From: Methanobrevibacter sp.
Lineage (GTDB): Archaea > Methanobacteriota > Methanobacteria > Methanobacteriales > Methanobacteriaceae
NCBI GenBank assembly: GCA_016838945.1
Contig: JADLKP010000021.1
Coordinates: 1 to 18,225, forward strand
Length of the DNA: 18,225 nt
Direction: 5' to 3'
Shown: piece by piece, positions 1 through 6,141 of the stretch
Numbering within the stretch: position 1 is the first letter of the stretch
Layout of the letters: each line of letters starts with the position of its first letter
Program-made: the position numbers and the translations under genes
Notes under the pieces: generated by a model
What the model was told of the DNA's origin: nothing
The model's database searches: none
What the model saw: the letters and a program-made list of their open reading frames with translations, nothing else

Positions 1-43
1 CCATTCAAGAAATATATTATTAATATAAATTTTAGGTAAAAAA

Positions 44-51
44 TTTAAATA
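44..51 (+). promoter_or_regulatory. Putative TATA box upstream of glmS
   Basis: TTTAAATA fits the archaeal TATA consensus and would place transcription start near position 75, giving a leader of about 90 nt before the glmS start. A 15-bp palindrome, TATAAAT-G-ATTTATA (60-74), lies between the box and the predicted start, where a repressor could act. The region is so A+T-rich that a chance match is quite possible. Confidence 0.4.
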
Positions 52-91
52 AAATAAACTATAAATGATTTATAATTATCATTATCTTGAT

Positions 92-122
92 AGTTATTCC
101 ATTCTTTTATAGGAATTTAACT
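92..122 (+). other. Leader hairpin upstream of glmS
   Basis: AGTTATTCC (92-100) pairs with GGAATTTAACT (112-122) as nine base pairs with a two-base bulge and an 11-base loop. It lies in the predicted 5' leader, about 45 nt before the start codon. It does not resemble the bacterial glmS ribozyme, which is much larger. Any regulatory role is inference. Confidence 0.35.
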
Positions 123-167
123 CAGAGAATTATTAATATTTATTTCATTACTTTATTTGGTGATACT

Positions 168-1952
168 ATGTGTGGAATTGTTGGATGCGTTTTGAAAAAT
201 GAGAAGGTGGCACCTATTCTTTTGGATTCAATCTCCAAATTGGAATACCGGGGATATGACTCCATAGGTCTTGCCACCGCATGTGATGGTAAGATTAATC
301 TTAAGAAGGATGCAGGTAAAATCGATGAGGTCAATTCCAAATTGAACTTTGCAGATATGCCTGGAAATTATGGAATTGCGCATGTGAGATGGGCAACTCA
401 TGGAGATCCAAGCAAGGAAAATTCACACCCTCATTTGAATTCCGCTGGAACCATTGCTGTAGTTCATAATGGAATCATTGAGAACTATTTGGCAATCAAG
501 GAAGATTTGATTGCTGAAGGCTATGAATTCAAGTCCGACACTGATACAGAAGTAATTCCACATTTGCTTGACAAATTCATGAAAGAGGGATTGGATTTGG
601 AAAAGGCTGTTCGCAAAGTCATAGGCGTTATTGAAGGTGCATATGCTCTTGCAGCAATATGCACTGATGAACCGAATAAAGTTGTGGCTACCCGTAAGGA
701 CAGCCCATTGATTGTAGGTATTGGAGAAGATGAATACTTCGTTGCATCAGACTCTCCAGCTATTTTGAAGTATACCAACAATATCGCATACCTTGAAAAG
801 GGAGATATAGTCATACTCACTGAAGATGGCGTCACCTTCAAGGATGAAAATGATGATGTGATCAAAAAGGATATCGATGTGCTTGACTGGTCCCCAGAAA
901 TGGCTGAAAAGGAAGGCTATGACCATTTCATGATTAAGGAAATCAATGAGCAGGATGTTGCAATCAGAAACACTTTAGCTGAAAAGGATAAGATCAAAGC
1001 GATAGTTGATGAGGTTAAAGGAAACATCAATAGGGTTGTTTTTGTTGCATGCGGAACATCATATCATGCTTCATTGACTGGAAAGTATCTCATTGAGTCT
1101 TTGGTAGGCATACCAACTGAGGTCTTGCTTGCATCTGAGTTCAAGTATTCCGCTAAGGCATTGAATGACCAGACTCTTGTCATTTTCATTTCCCAATCCG
1201 GTGAAACTGCAGACACCCTAAAGGCATTGGATGCTGCAAATGAGGTATCAAAGACTTTGGCCATTGTAAATGTAAGGGGAAGTTCCGCTACAAGAAGGGC
1301 AGATTATGTCATTCAGACTCAAGCAGGTCCTGAAATCGGTGTGGCGGCTACCAAAACTTATGTGAGCCAATTGATAGCCATTTACCTATTCTCAGCACTC
1401 CTTGCAGATGATGAAGGATTGCTTAAGAGATTGGATAAGGTGCCGGATTATATTGATGAAGTTCTTAAAAAGCAAGGAATCATTCGTGAAATCTCACATT
1501 TATACAAAAGGGACAAGGATGCATTCTTCATTGGAAGAGGGTTCTCATATCCTATTGCCCTTGAAGGAGCATTGAAATTGAAGGAAATTTCCTATATCCA
1601 TGCAGAAGGATATGCAGCAGGAGAGCTTAAGCATGGTCCTATTGCACTTATAGATGAGCATATTCCTGTAGTTGTAGTTGCACCTCCTGGTGAGGATTAT
1701 AAGAAGATCATGAGCAATCTTCAGGAAGTCAAGGCAAGAGGCGCTGACATTTTAGGTATTGGTGCCATTGGTGATATGGATTTGATTTCAGAATCAGATA
1801 ACGTATTCCTTATAAATCCTGAAGTGGATGACATCTTGGCTCCGCTAGTTTATATAGTTCCTCTTCAACTATTGAGCTATCATGTGTCTGTGATTAGAAA
1901 ATTGGACCCTGATAAGCCTAAGAATTTGGCTAAGTGTGTGACTGTTGAATAG
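168..1952 (+). CDS. glmS: Glutamine--fructose-6-phosphate aminotransferase (isomerizing)
   Basis: Makes glucosamine-6-phosphate from fructose-6-phosphate and glutamine, the first committed cytosolic step to UDP-GlcNAc and thus to cell-wall (in this group pseudomurein) and glycan precursors. The start is set at MCGIVGC because Cys2 becomes the N-terminal nucleophile of the class II glutaminase after Met removal. GGTGAT (159-164) sits three bases upstream. The reading frame continues 27 codons further upstream, but that would bury the catalytic Cys. Visible motifs: HVRWATHG and HNGIIENY of the glutaminase domain; the first SIS domain with CGTSYHAS and SQSGETADT; the second SIS domain; and the C-terminal KPKNLAKCVTVE, which carries the conserved Lys of the isomerase site. 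The length of 594 residues is normal for the family. It appears monocistronic, with an 835-bp spacer after it. Confidence 0.97.
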   Translation: MCGIVGCVLKNEKVAPILLDSISKLEYRGYDSIGLATACDGKINLKKDAGKIDEVNSKLNFADMPGNYGIAHVRWATHGDPSKENSHPHLNSAGTIAVVHNGIIENYLAIKEDLIAEGYEFKSDTDTEVIPHLLDKFMKEGLDLEKAVRKVIGVIEGAYALAAICTDEPNKVVATRKDSPLIVGIGEDEYFVASDSPAILKYTNNIAYLEKGDIVILTEDGVTFKDENDDVIKKDIDVLDWSPEMAEKEGYDHFMIKEINEQDVAIRNTLAEKDKIKAIVDEVKGNINRVVFVACGTSYHASLTGKYLIESLVGIPTEVLLASEFKYSAKALNDQTLVIFISQSGETADTLKALDAANEVSKTLAIVNVRGSSATRRADYVIQTQAGPEIGVAATKTYVSQLIAIYLFSALLADDEGLLKRLDKVPDYIDEVLKKQGIIREISHLYKRDKDAFFIGRGFSYPIALEGALKLKEISYIHAEGYAAGELKHGPIALIDEHIPVVVVAPPGEDYKKIMSNLQEVKARGADILGIGAIGDMDLISESDNVFLINPEVDDILAPLVYIVPLQLLSYHVSVIRKLDPDKPKNLAKCVTVE

Positions 1953-1966
1953 TTTATTTAAAAATT

Positions 1967-2200
1967 AGCTAGGGAAAAATAGAACTTAACCGAATGTGGC
2001 ATATTCAGCTTTCTAAGAAAAACCCTAGTTTGTATAAAATCATAGTTCCACACACTTAAATTATAAGTGTGCTATAATAAATTGTATTAATTCATAAATA
2101 CTAAAAGTGATTGCAAGTATCTTGATGATTAATACAATTATAAAAAGACTCATTTTACCTCCTTTATTTTAAAAAATGAAGGGGGTAACTTCTTATTTTT
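1967..2200 (+). ncRNA. Candidate structured RNA or structured 3' UTR after glmS
   Basis: This stretch has no convincing ORF but contains four consecutive stem-loops. (1) AGCTAGGG (1967-1974) pairs with CCCTAGTT (2023-2030) and encloses the hairpin GAATGT-GGC-ATATTC (1992-2006). (2) CACACTTA (2051-2058) pairs with TAAGTGTG (2064-2071). (3) AATTGTATTAAT (2080-2091) pairs with ATTAATACAATT (2128-2139) and encloses ATACT/AGTAT. (4) A 15-bp hairpin at 2155-2188 is followed by a T tract. The last could be a terminator. The pairing is read directly from the sequence. That the region is an independent RNA rather than the tail of the glmS mRNA is inference. I do not recognise a known RNA family, and tRNA and C/D box RNA do not fit. 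Confidence 0.35.
2155..2200 (+). terminator. Strong hairpin plus T tract
   Basis: TTACCTCCTT (2155-2164) pairs with AAGGGGGTAA (2179-2188), with one G-U pair. The stem continues inward through TATTT/AAATG to 15 bp with a four-base loop, and a T-rich tract (2190-2200) follows. The 5' arm contains CCTCC, like the 3' end of 16S rRNA, and the 3' arm is Shine-Dalgarno-like, but no start codon follows at useful spacing. Best read as a transcription terminator for glmS or for the candidate RNA. Confidence 0.45.
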
Positions 2201-2299
2201 TATCCCAATCATTTCAATCATCTGATTTTTTTTAGTTCTATTTTTTTAATGATCGTTTTTTCAGTGTTTGTATGATGTTGTATTTTAAAAAAAGTTCAA

Positions 2300-2354
2300 T
2301 GCCTAATTATGAATTCTAAAATTTAGAATTCATAATGTATACCACTTTCAGGCA
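2300..2354. repeat. Long palindrome inside a TGCCT/AGGCA stem
   Basis: A perfect 15-bp inverted repeat with a single central base spans 2306-2336 (left arm starts ATTATGAATTC, right arm ends GAATTCATAAT). It is flanked by TGCCT (2300-2304) and AGGCA (2350-2354), which can close an outer stem. It lies in the gene-free region between glmS and the three-gene island. It could be a hairpin in RNA, a protein-binding palindrome, or the end of a small mobile sequence. Nothing in the window decides between these. Confidence 0.5.
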
Positions 2355-2388
2355 CTAAAAAATTCTTCAGATTAAAATGAAGAGATTG

Positions 2389-2420
2389 GAATATTTTTAA
2401 TAGTTTTAATTAAAATATTC
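2389..2420. repeat. A+T-rich inverted repeat
   Basis: GAATATTTT (2389-2397) and AAAATATTC (2412-2420) form a perfect 9-bp inverted repeat with a 14-base spacer. The rest of 2421-2636 is A+T-rich sequence with T tracts in which I see no ORF or other structure. The repeat may be a weak hairpin or chance in such biased sequence. Confidence 0.3.
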
Positions 2421-2636
2421 TATTTCATAATTTATCAAAACCACTATTTAAATTTGTTGTTTTTGAATTTAAAGTTTAATATTTGTGTTATATAGTAAAC
2501 TAATAATAATTTGGTTTTATTTTTATAAAATAAGTTAATTTTTTAATATTAAGTCAATTTTACTAATTTTTATCAATTTTTTCATTTGACATTGATATGG
2601 TGGTTTTATTGTAATTTTAAAAAAAGAAATTGGGAT

Positions 2637-2691
2637 TATTTTCTTCCACTTCCAACCTTAAGAAGTGGAATCTTGCTCATTACAAATATTA
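2637..2691. repeat. Direct repeat copy A (acyltransferase gene tail)
   Basis: This 55-bp segment matches 3872-3926 at 54 of 55 positions (only 2651 T versus 3886 C differs). Copy B is the real 3' end of the acyltransferase gene. Read on the minus strand, copy A still encodes the same last residues (IFVMSKIPLLKVGSGRK) and runs straight into its own stop codon (TAA, against TAG in copy B). The one difference is a synonymous Gly codon change. The two copies bracket the three-gene island, which resembles an attL/attR pair formed by integration at the 3' end of a gene. No integrase gene is present. Confidence 0.85.
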
Positions 2692-2717
2692 TTTCCTTTT
2701 TTTAACTTTTTAAATTA

Positions 2718-2734
2718 TGTATATTTATTATACA
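2718..2734. promoter_or_regulatory. Operator-like site O1 (TGTATA-N5-TATACA)
   Basis: TGTATA-TTTAT-TATACA; the dyad extends to 9 bp per arm (TTATGTATA, 2715-2723, and TATACATAA, 2729-2737). It lies just upstream of the TATA box for the winged-helix gene at 2788. An identical half-site arrangement recurs 41 bp downstream, about four helical turns, so two dimers would bind the same face of the DNA. The likely ligand is the winged-helix protein encoded immediately downstream (inference). Confidence 0.6.
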
Positions 2735-2742
2735 TAAAAAAA

Positions 2743-2750
2743 TTTATATA
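2743..2750 (+). promoter_or_regulatory. TATA box of the three-gene island
   Basis: TTTATATA is a close match to the archaeal TATA consensus and lies between the two operator-like sites. A start about 25 bp downstream would fall inside site O2, leaving a leader of about 15-20 nt with GGAAGTGAT (2776-2784) as ribosome binding site before ATG 2788. Confidence 0.6.
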
Positions 2751-2758
2751 TTAATTTA

Positions 2759-2775
2759 TGTATAAATATTATACA
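2759..2775. promoter_or_regulatory. Operator-like site O2 (TGTATA-N5-TATACA)
   Basis: TGTATA-AATAT-TATACA has the same half-sites and spacing as O1 (2718-2734), with only the central five bases changed. It overlaps the predicted transcription start of the winged-helix gene, the classic position for archaeal repression. Conservation of half-sites but not of the centre suggests selection for protein binding. Confidence 0.6.
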
Positions 2776-2787
2776 GGAAGTGATTAA

Positions 2788-3252
2788 ATGTTGGAGGAAA
2801 TTTTTGGAGACTATCCTAAAGTAAAAGTATTGGATTATTTGTTAATGAATCCTTTTGGAACTTATACTAAACAGCAAATAGCTGTTGGGGCGGAAATTTC
2901 TAGAATTACATTAAATAACTTTATTGAAGAAATCATTGAAAGGAACATATTGATTAAGGATTGTAATTCTAGACTTAGCTTAAATTTAGATTCTCCTATT
3001 GTACAAATTCTAAACAGAATCATCGATGATTTGAATAGGATCAAAATCGATGAGGAAATGGAAAATCCGGATGCGTCTTATGATGTATTGGCCGATGATG
3101 AATTAGATATTGTCTTTGATGAAAATGCTTCTGATGTTGATTTGGATCAATTGGAACAGGAAATAACTTTCACTGAAGAGAAATCATTAAAAATAGAGTA
3201 TGTTGAAGAAAATTCCACTAAGTTCAAATTGGCTTTTGTGAATAATTGTTGA
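2788..3252 (+). CDS. Winged helix-turn-helix regulator (putative autoregulator)
   Basis: A 154-residue soluble protein. The N-terminal half (about residues 6-70) has the pattern of archaeal winged-helix DNA-binding proteins: a first helix in YPKVKVLDYLLMNP, then TKQQIAVGAEISRITLNNFIEEIIERNILI as the helix-turn-helix, then a short wing and SPIVQILNRIIDDL as a possible dimer helix. The C-terminal half is very acidic (runs of Asp and Glu, residues about 90-135) and unrecognised; such a tail could bind a partner. The start ATG has GGAAGTGAT four bases upstream. The stop codon is separated from the next start by one base, so the two genes are probably translated together. Two TGTATA-N5-TATACA sites at its promoter suggest autorepression. 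Codon use is more A+T-rich than in glmS or the acyltransferase, compatible with transfer. Function beyond DNA binding is not recognisable; an antitoxin-like role is possible. Confidence 0.8.
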   Translation: MLEEIFGDYPKVKVLDYLLMNPFGTYTKQQIAVGAEISRITLNNFIEEIIERNILIKDCNSRLSLNLDSPIVQILNRIIDDLNRIKIDEEMENPDASYDVLADDELDIVFDENASDVDLDQLEQEITFTEEKSLKIEYVEENSTKFKLAFVNNC

Positions 3253-3253
3253 T

Positions 3254-3508
3254 GTGGTGTTTGACTTGGATATTAAGGACATTCCAATAAAAAAAGGTGT
3301 AAGAATTAATCCTAATTCTCAGCTTCTATATGCCTCTTCAGTTGGTGTAGGTGAAGATAATGATGAAATACGATTAATTTTTGTAAATAAGAAACTTGTT
3401 AATAACGAAGATAAAATTGAAATGGTCAATGAATCTAATTTGCAAGTAATTCTAAATAAGAATGCTGCAATAGGTTTAAAGGATTTATTGAATCAGTATC
3501 TTGATTAA
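3254..3508 (+). CDS. Small DUF3467-like protein
   Basis: An 84-residue protein. The pattern LLYASSVGVGEDNDEIRLIFVNK, then VILNKNAAIGLKDLLNQYLD, resembles the DUF3467 layout (Y-[AS]-N-x-[AV] strand, a second strand with R-[LI]-x-F, a strand ending the variable loop, then a helix with L-x-x-L-L). This is pattern recognition by eye, so the family call is tentative. No Met is available near the upstream stop in this frame; GTG 3254 (or GTG 3257) is the likely start, one base after the regulator's TGA, indicating translational coupling. A T tract at 3514-3521 follows and may end most transcripts of the pair. Tight linkage to the winged-helix gene suggests the two proteins work together, for example as a partner or ligand of the acidic tail (inference). 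Confidence 0.65.
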   Translation: MVFDLDIKDIPIKKGVRINPNSQLLYASSVGVGEDNDEIRLIFVNKKLVNNEDKIEMVNESNLQVILNKNAAIGLKDLLNQYLD

Positions 3509-3573
3509 AATAGTTTTTTTTAGAATTATTTGGAGGGGTGTGTTAATAGTATTTTAAAAAGATGAGGGTTCAT

Positions 3574-3861
3574 ATGTCTAGAAATAAGGAGTATGAACAG
3601 GATATCAGAGAAAGAATTTTGTTCTTTTTGTATAGAAATAGCTATTGGCAGAAAAGGCATACCCCGAAAATAAATATTTGCAATAAATTGTCGGATATTC
3701 CATGTAAATACATTAATAAAGAATTAAAAAGATTATATAAAGATGAATTTATCCGCATTAAGAAAACTAATCATGGAGAAGATGTTTTTTTAAATATTAA
3801 AAAGAAAAAAGAAATTGAAAATGAGATAAAAGGTAAACTAAACAGATTATATGATTTTTGA
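3574..3861 (+). CDS. Small basic winged-helix-like protein
   Basis: A 95-residue basic protein (99 if ATG 3562 is used). ATG 3574 is preferred because GAGGG (3564-3568) lies five bases before it. A much stronger GGAGGGGTG at 3532-3540 is too far from either ATG, which is odd. The sequence reads as helix (YEQDIRERILFFLYRNSYW), helix (INICNKLSD), recognition-type helix (CKYINKELKRLYKDEFI), then a strand pair (RIKKTN..DVFLNIKKK) and a Lys/Glu-rich tail, that is, a winged-helix fold of the MarR-like kind; this is inference from pattern. It lies between the T tract after the DUF3467-like gene and direct repeat copy B, so it is the last gene of the island. It faces the acyltransferase gene tail to tail with only 9 bp between stop codons. 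Confidence 0.6.
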   Translation: MSRNKEYEQDIRERILFFLYRNSYWQKRHTPKINICNKLSDIPCKYINKELKRLYKDEFIRIKKTNHGEDVFLNIKKKKEIENEIKGKLNRLYDF

Positions 3862-3870
3862 TTAAGTGGG

Positions 3871-4935
3871 CTATTTTCTTCCACTCCCAACCTTAAGAAG
3901 TGGAATCTTGCTCATTACAAATATTAACAGCCAACTTAATCCAATTACGATTATTGAACTTACAGGCAACCAAAGGTAAGCGTTGGTCTTTACTATTGGA
4001 GCTAAAAATCCTCTGGTTGTCAAGTATTGCAATAGGATGTAGTGTGAGAAGTATATTCCAAAGCTGCATGATGAAAAGAGTACGATTGCCTCTCCTAATT
4101 TTGTCTCCCTAATCATTTTAGCATCTTTTTTAATCCATTTTGTGCTTGCATACTTGAATGCTGTAAAGAGCCCTATTGTTTCAAGAATTACAAATATGTC
4201 AAAGAAGTCAATAGGAGCAAGTGCATATCCTCCAAGTCCCTTCATGTATATCTTTGCAAAGTGGCCAGCTATTCCAACAAGGAATACAACACATCCGATT
4301 GCAAACATCTTCTTGTCAGAGTACTTGAACTGCTTGTTGTGGATGTAGGATCCCATAATGAAGTATCCAAGAACTGGAAAGAAATTGAAGATGACTCTGA
4401 AGTTGTATTTCATTTGAGGATAGTCGAAGAATCCGACTGTGTACAATATGGAGAGAATGACTGTGATTAGAATCAAATATTCTGCCCCTTTCATTCCTTC
4501 TTCACGAATGAAGCTGCCTACCACTGGAATGAGCAGATAGACACCAATGAGTGACCAGATAAACCAGAATGGTCTTGAATAGTCCTGCACGCCAAATGCA
4601 GTATCAATAAAATAAGTTATTGTAGGCTGGTAATGCCATATGAGAATTCCTGCAATGATGTATATTATAATCCAGAATAAAAATGGTAGGAATACACGTT
4701 TGAATCTCTTTTCAAGGAACTTCTTAACTTCATATTTTCTTGTAAGAAGAAGGGAACCGCTTACTGTAAAGAAAAGAGGAACGCCTATACGTGTAAGTGA
4801 GAAGACTCCGCTGCAGAATAGCCAGCTATTGAAGTCATATGAAAACAGTCTGGAAACGTGTCCGATGACTACAAGCATTATTGCAAGGGAGCGGACTTCA
4901 TCTAAATACATTATGCGCTTGGGACTTATGCTCAT
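3871..4935 (-). CDS. Acyltransferase-3 family membrane O-acyltransferase
   Basis: A 354-residue multi-pass membrane protein with about ten hydrophobic segments. The N-terminal YLDEVRSLAIMLVVIGHVSR contains the R-x10-H motif of the acyltransferase-3 family (Arg15, His26). FFTVSGSLLL and RPFWFIWSLIGVYLLIP are the other typical blocks. Family members move acyl groups, usually acetyl, across the membrane onto sugars or lipids; here a surface glycan is a plausible target (inference from the glycan cluster starting at 6369). GTG 4944 also opens the frame, but it overlaps the ribosome binding site AGTGAT, so ATG 4935 is chosen. The C-terminal 17 codons are duplicated at 2637-2691. Codon use is less A+T-biased than in the small genes on either side. 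Confidence 0.9.
   Translation of the reverse strand: MSISPKRIMYLDEVRSLAIMLVVIGHVSRLFSYDFNSWLFCSGVFSLTRIGVPLFFTVSGSLLLTRKYEVKKFLEKRFKRVFLPFLFWIIIYIIAGILIWHYQPTITYFIDTAFGVQDYSRPFWFIWSLIGVYLLIPVVGSFIREEGMKGAEYLILITVILSILYTVGFFDYPQMKYNFRVIFNFFPVLGYFIMGSYIHNKQFKYSDKKMFAIGCVVFLVGIAGHFAKIYMKGLGGYALAPIDFFDIFVILETIGLFTAFKYASTKWIKKDAKMIRETKLGEAIVLFSSCSFGIYFSHYILLQYLTTRGFLAPIVKTNAYLWLPVSSIIVIGLSWLLIFVMSKIPLLKVGSGRK
3872..3926. repeat. Direct repeat copy B (acyltransferase gene tail)
   Basis: This is the partner of 2637-2691: 54 of 55 bases identical, same orientation, offset 1235 bp. Here the segment is the authentic last 17 codons plus stop of the acyltransferase gene. An insertion at this point would have left the gene intact by supplying a replacement tail, as integrative elements that target gene 3' ends do. 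Confidence 0.85.
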
Positions 4936-5009
4936 TAATATCACTTATATTATATATTATTGTTAGTATTAATAAAGATATTTAATATTTTGAAGTGATA
5001 TGGTTGATT

Positions 5010-5450
5010 TCATGTTTCATTGAACTTATTGAATGATGATATGATTTCATCGCTGTAGTCAATCAGATCTTCTAAAGAATATTTATAATATTTATTTTTA
5101 TTTCCATAAGTCAATGGAATTTCAAAATCATAGTCACAAACACGTCTGTTTTTTCCAAGAATTATTAATTTGTCTCTTAATTCCTTTTCAAAAATGCCCA
5201 TCATTGGAGTATTGCCAATTATCATTTTAGGAATCTTATAATGATCAAGAGGTCCGTTGGAACTATAATTCCCATAAATTATAAGCCAAGTTCGCACATG
5301 TAAAAAACTTGCATAATATAGTCTGCTGACAATGGTCCTTTTTATTGCAGAGGGTTTTGAATTGAGTTCTTCCAGATTTTCGTATAACTCTTTAGAAAAT
5401 TCCAAAAAATCTATTGGTTCAAATTCCTCGAAGTCTTTAGAATACATCAT
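5010..5450 (-). CDS. HEPN-like domain protein, last gene of a three-gene cassette
   Basis: A 146-residue, mostly helical protein. SRLYYASFLHVRTWL (residues 42-56) matches the second helix of HEPN domains of the type found with minimal nucleotidyltransferases, and KNRRVCDYDF (100-109) matches their R-x-x-x-DY region. HEPN proteins are often RNases or toxins using an R-x4-6-H motif. That motif is not present: the nearest is Arg43-x7-His51, and no His follows Arg102/Arg103. It may therefore be a non-catalytic HEPN, or one using different residues. The start is one of two consecutive ATGs (5450 or 5447) behind AGGTGA, which overlaps the stop codon of the upstream gene. Together with the two upstream genes it forms a tight operon, transcribed toward the acyltransferase gene. 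The HEPN call is by eye and moderately sure. Confidence 0.7.
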   Translation of the reverse strand: MMYSKDFEEFEPIDFLEFSKELYENLEELNSKPSAIKRTIVSRLYYASFLHVRTWLIIYGNYSSNGPLDHYKIPKMIIGNTPMMGIFEKELRDKLIILGKNRRVCDYDFEIPLTYGNKNKYYKYSLEDLIDYSDEIISSFNKFNET

Positions 5451-5451
5451 T

Positions 5452-5808
5452 TCACCTGCTTACTATGATTAAAGTTTTATAAAATGATGGATTGTTATGT
5501 AATCTACAGAAATAATATAAGTCAAAATTAATTTTTAATGACAGTTTGGAGAATTCCCTTGAACTTAAATTTTCTTTTATGAAAAAATAATATTCTGTGT
5601 CTATCCCAGGTTCTAATGAATCCTTTACCATTAGGCATTGTTTAAGATTATATTTTGGCACTGTGTTTTCTATAAAAAACTTGTGTATTTGATTGTAATC
5701 ATTTAAATAATCATACGCTTCATTGGAGTAAATATCATTAAAGTTGGGGGATTGTTTTAATGTAGAAAAATTTTCATTTAAAATATTAGGTTTAGTTATC
5801 ATGCACAT
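5452..5808 (-). CDS. Unrecognised small protein, middle gene of HEPN cassette
   Basis: A 118-residue protein that I do not recognise. The C-terminal half, from LKQCLMVKDSLEPGIDTEYYFFIKE to YKTLIIVSR, has an alternating strand-helix-strand character, with a central helix REFSKLSLKINFDLYYFCRL. This is loosely like small alpha/beta proteins found beside archaeal HEPN genes, but not enough to name a family. The open frame begins at 5841, which would overlap the upstream gene by 32 bp. GAGGGGT, formed by the last codons of the upstream gene, points instead to ATG 5808, directly after the upstream TAA (ATG 5802 is also possible). Its TGA is one base from the HEPN start codon. The close packing suggests co-translation and a shared job. 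Confidence 0.6.
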   Translation of the reverse strand: MCMITKPNILNENFSTLKQSPNFNDIYSNEAYDYLNDYNQIHKFFIENTVPKYNLKQCLMVKDSLEPGIDTEYYFFIKENLSSREFSKLSLKINFDLYYFCRLHNNPSFYKTLIIVSR

Positions 5809-5809
5809 T

Positions 5810-6106
5810 TTACCCCTCTTCTCTTTTGAAATTATTGACACAGTTTACAATCAAATCTAAATCTTCAGGGTCTTCCACATCAATAATCAATTGCCTTTTG
5901 TTTGTCTGAAGATTGTTTTTATGGATTAATGTAATTAATCTTGCTGCTTTCTGTTCTTCTTCTACAATAAACAATAGTTTTATGGGGGTGATCTTTTTTT
6001 CTTTAAATTCATTGCTTATTTCTTTAATCAGATTATAATTCAACAGCTCTTCGATTTTTGTTCCTTCATTGATTATTTGCAATATTTTTCCATTATAATC
6101 ATTCAT
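5810..6106 (-). CDS. Unrecognised small protein, first gene of HEPN cassette
   Basis: A 98-residue soluble protein with no family that I recognise. It begins with helices (NDYNGKILQIINEGTKIEELLNYNLIKEISNEFKEK), then a strand ITPIKLLFIV, a helix EEEQKAARLITLIHKN, a strand KRQLIIDV, and a helix PEDLDLIVNCVNNFK. The start ATG has a strong GGAGTGA five bases upstream. Its last codons supply the ribosome binding site of the next gene. A TATA box and a palindrome lie 36-61 bp upstream. Being first and having a good ribosome site, it would be the most strongly made protein of the set, as antitoxins often are; that is only a suggestion. Confidence 0.6.
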   Translation of the reverse strand: MNDYNGKILQIINEGTKIEELLNYNLIKEISNEFKEKKITPIKLLFIVEEEQKAARLITLIHKNNLQTNKRQLIIDVEDPEDLDLIVNCVNNFKREEG

Positions 6107-6141
6107 TTTTTCACTCCTTATTTTTTGAATTTCTTAATTTC

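Noticed and set aside
87..167. N-terminal extension of GlmS (27 extra codons)
   Set aside because: It would place residues before the catalytic N-terminal Cys; the GGTGAT site and MCGIVG start at 168 are clear.
2123..2225. C/D box guide RNA (TGATGA at 2123-2128, CTGA at 2222-2225)
   Set aside because: The boxes are about 100 bases apart with no C'/D' boxes, and the C box falls within a long helix; archaeal C/D RNAs are about 50-60 nt.
2629..2787. A truncated second acyltransferase pseudogene at copy A
   Set aside because: Homology stops abruptly at 2691, exactly where copy B continues into the gene; no further decayed acyltransferase sequence is visible, so a repeat boundary fits better.
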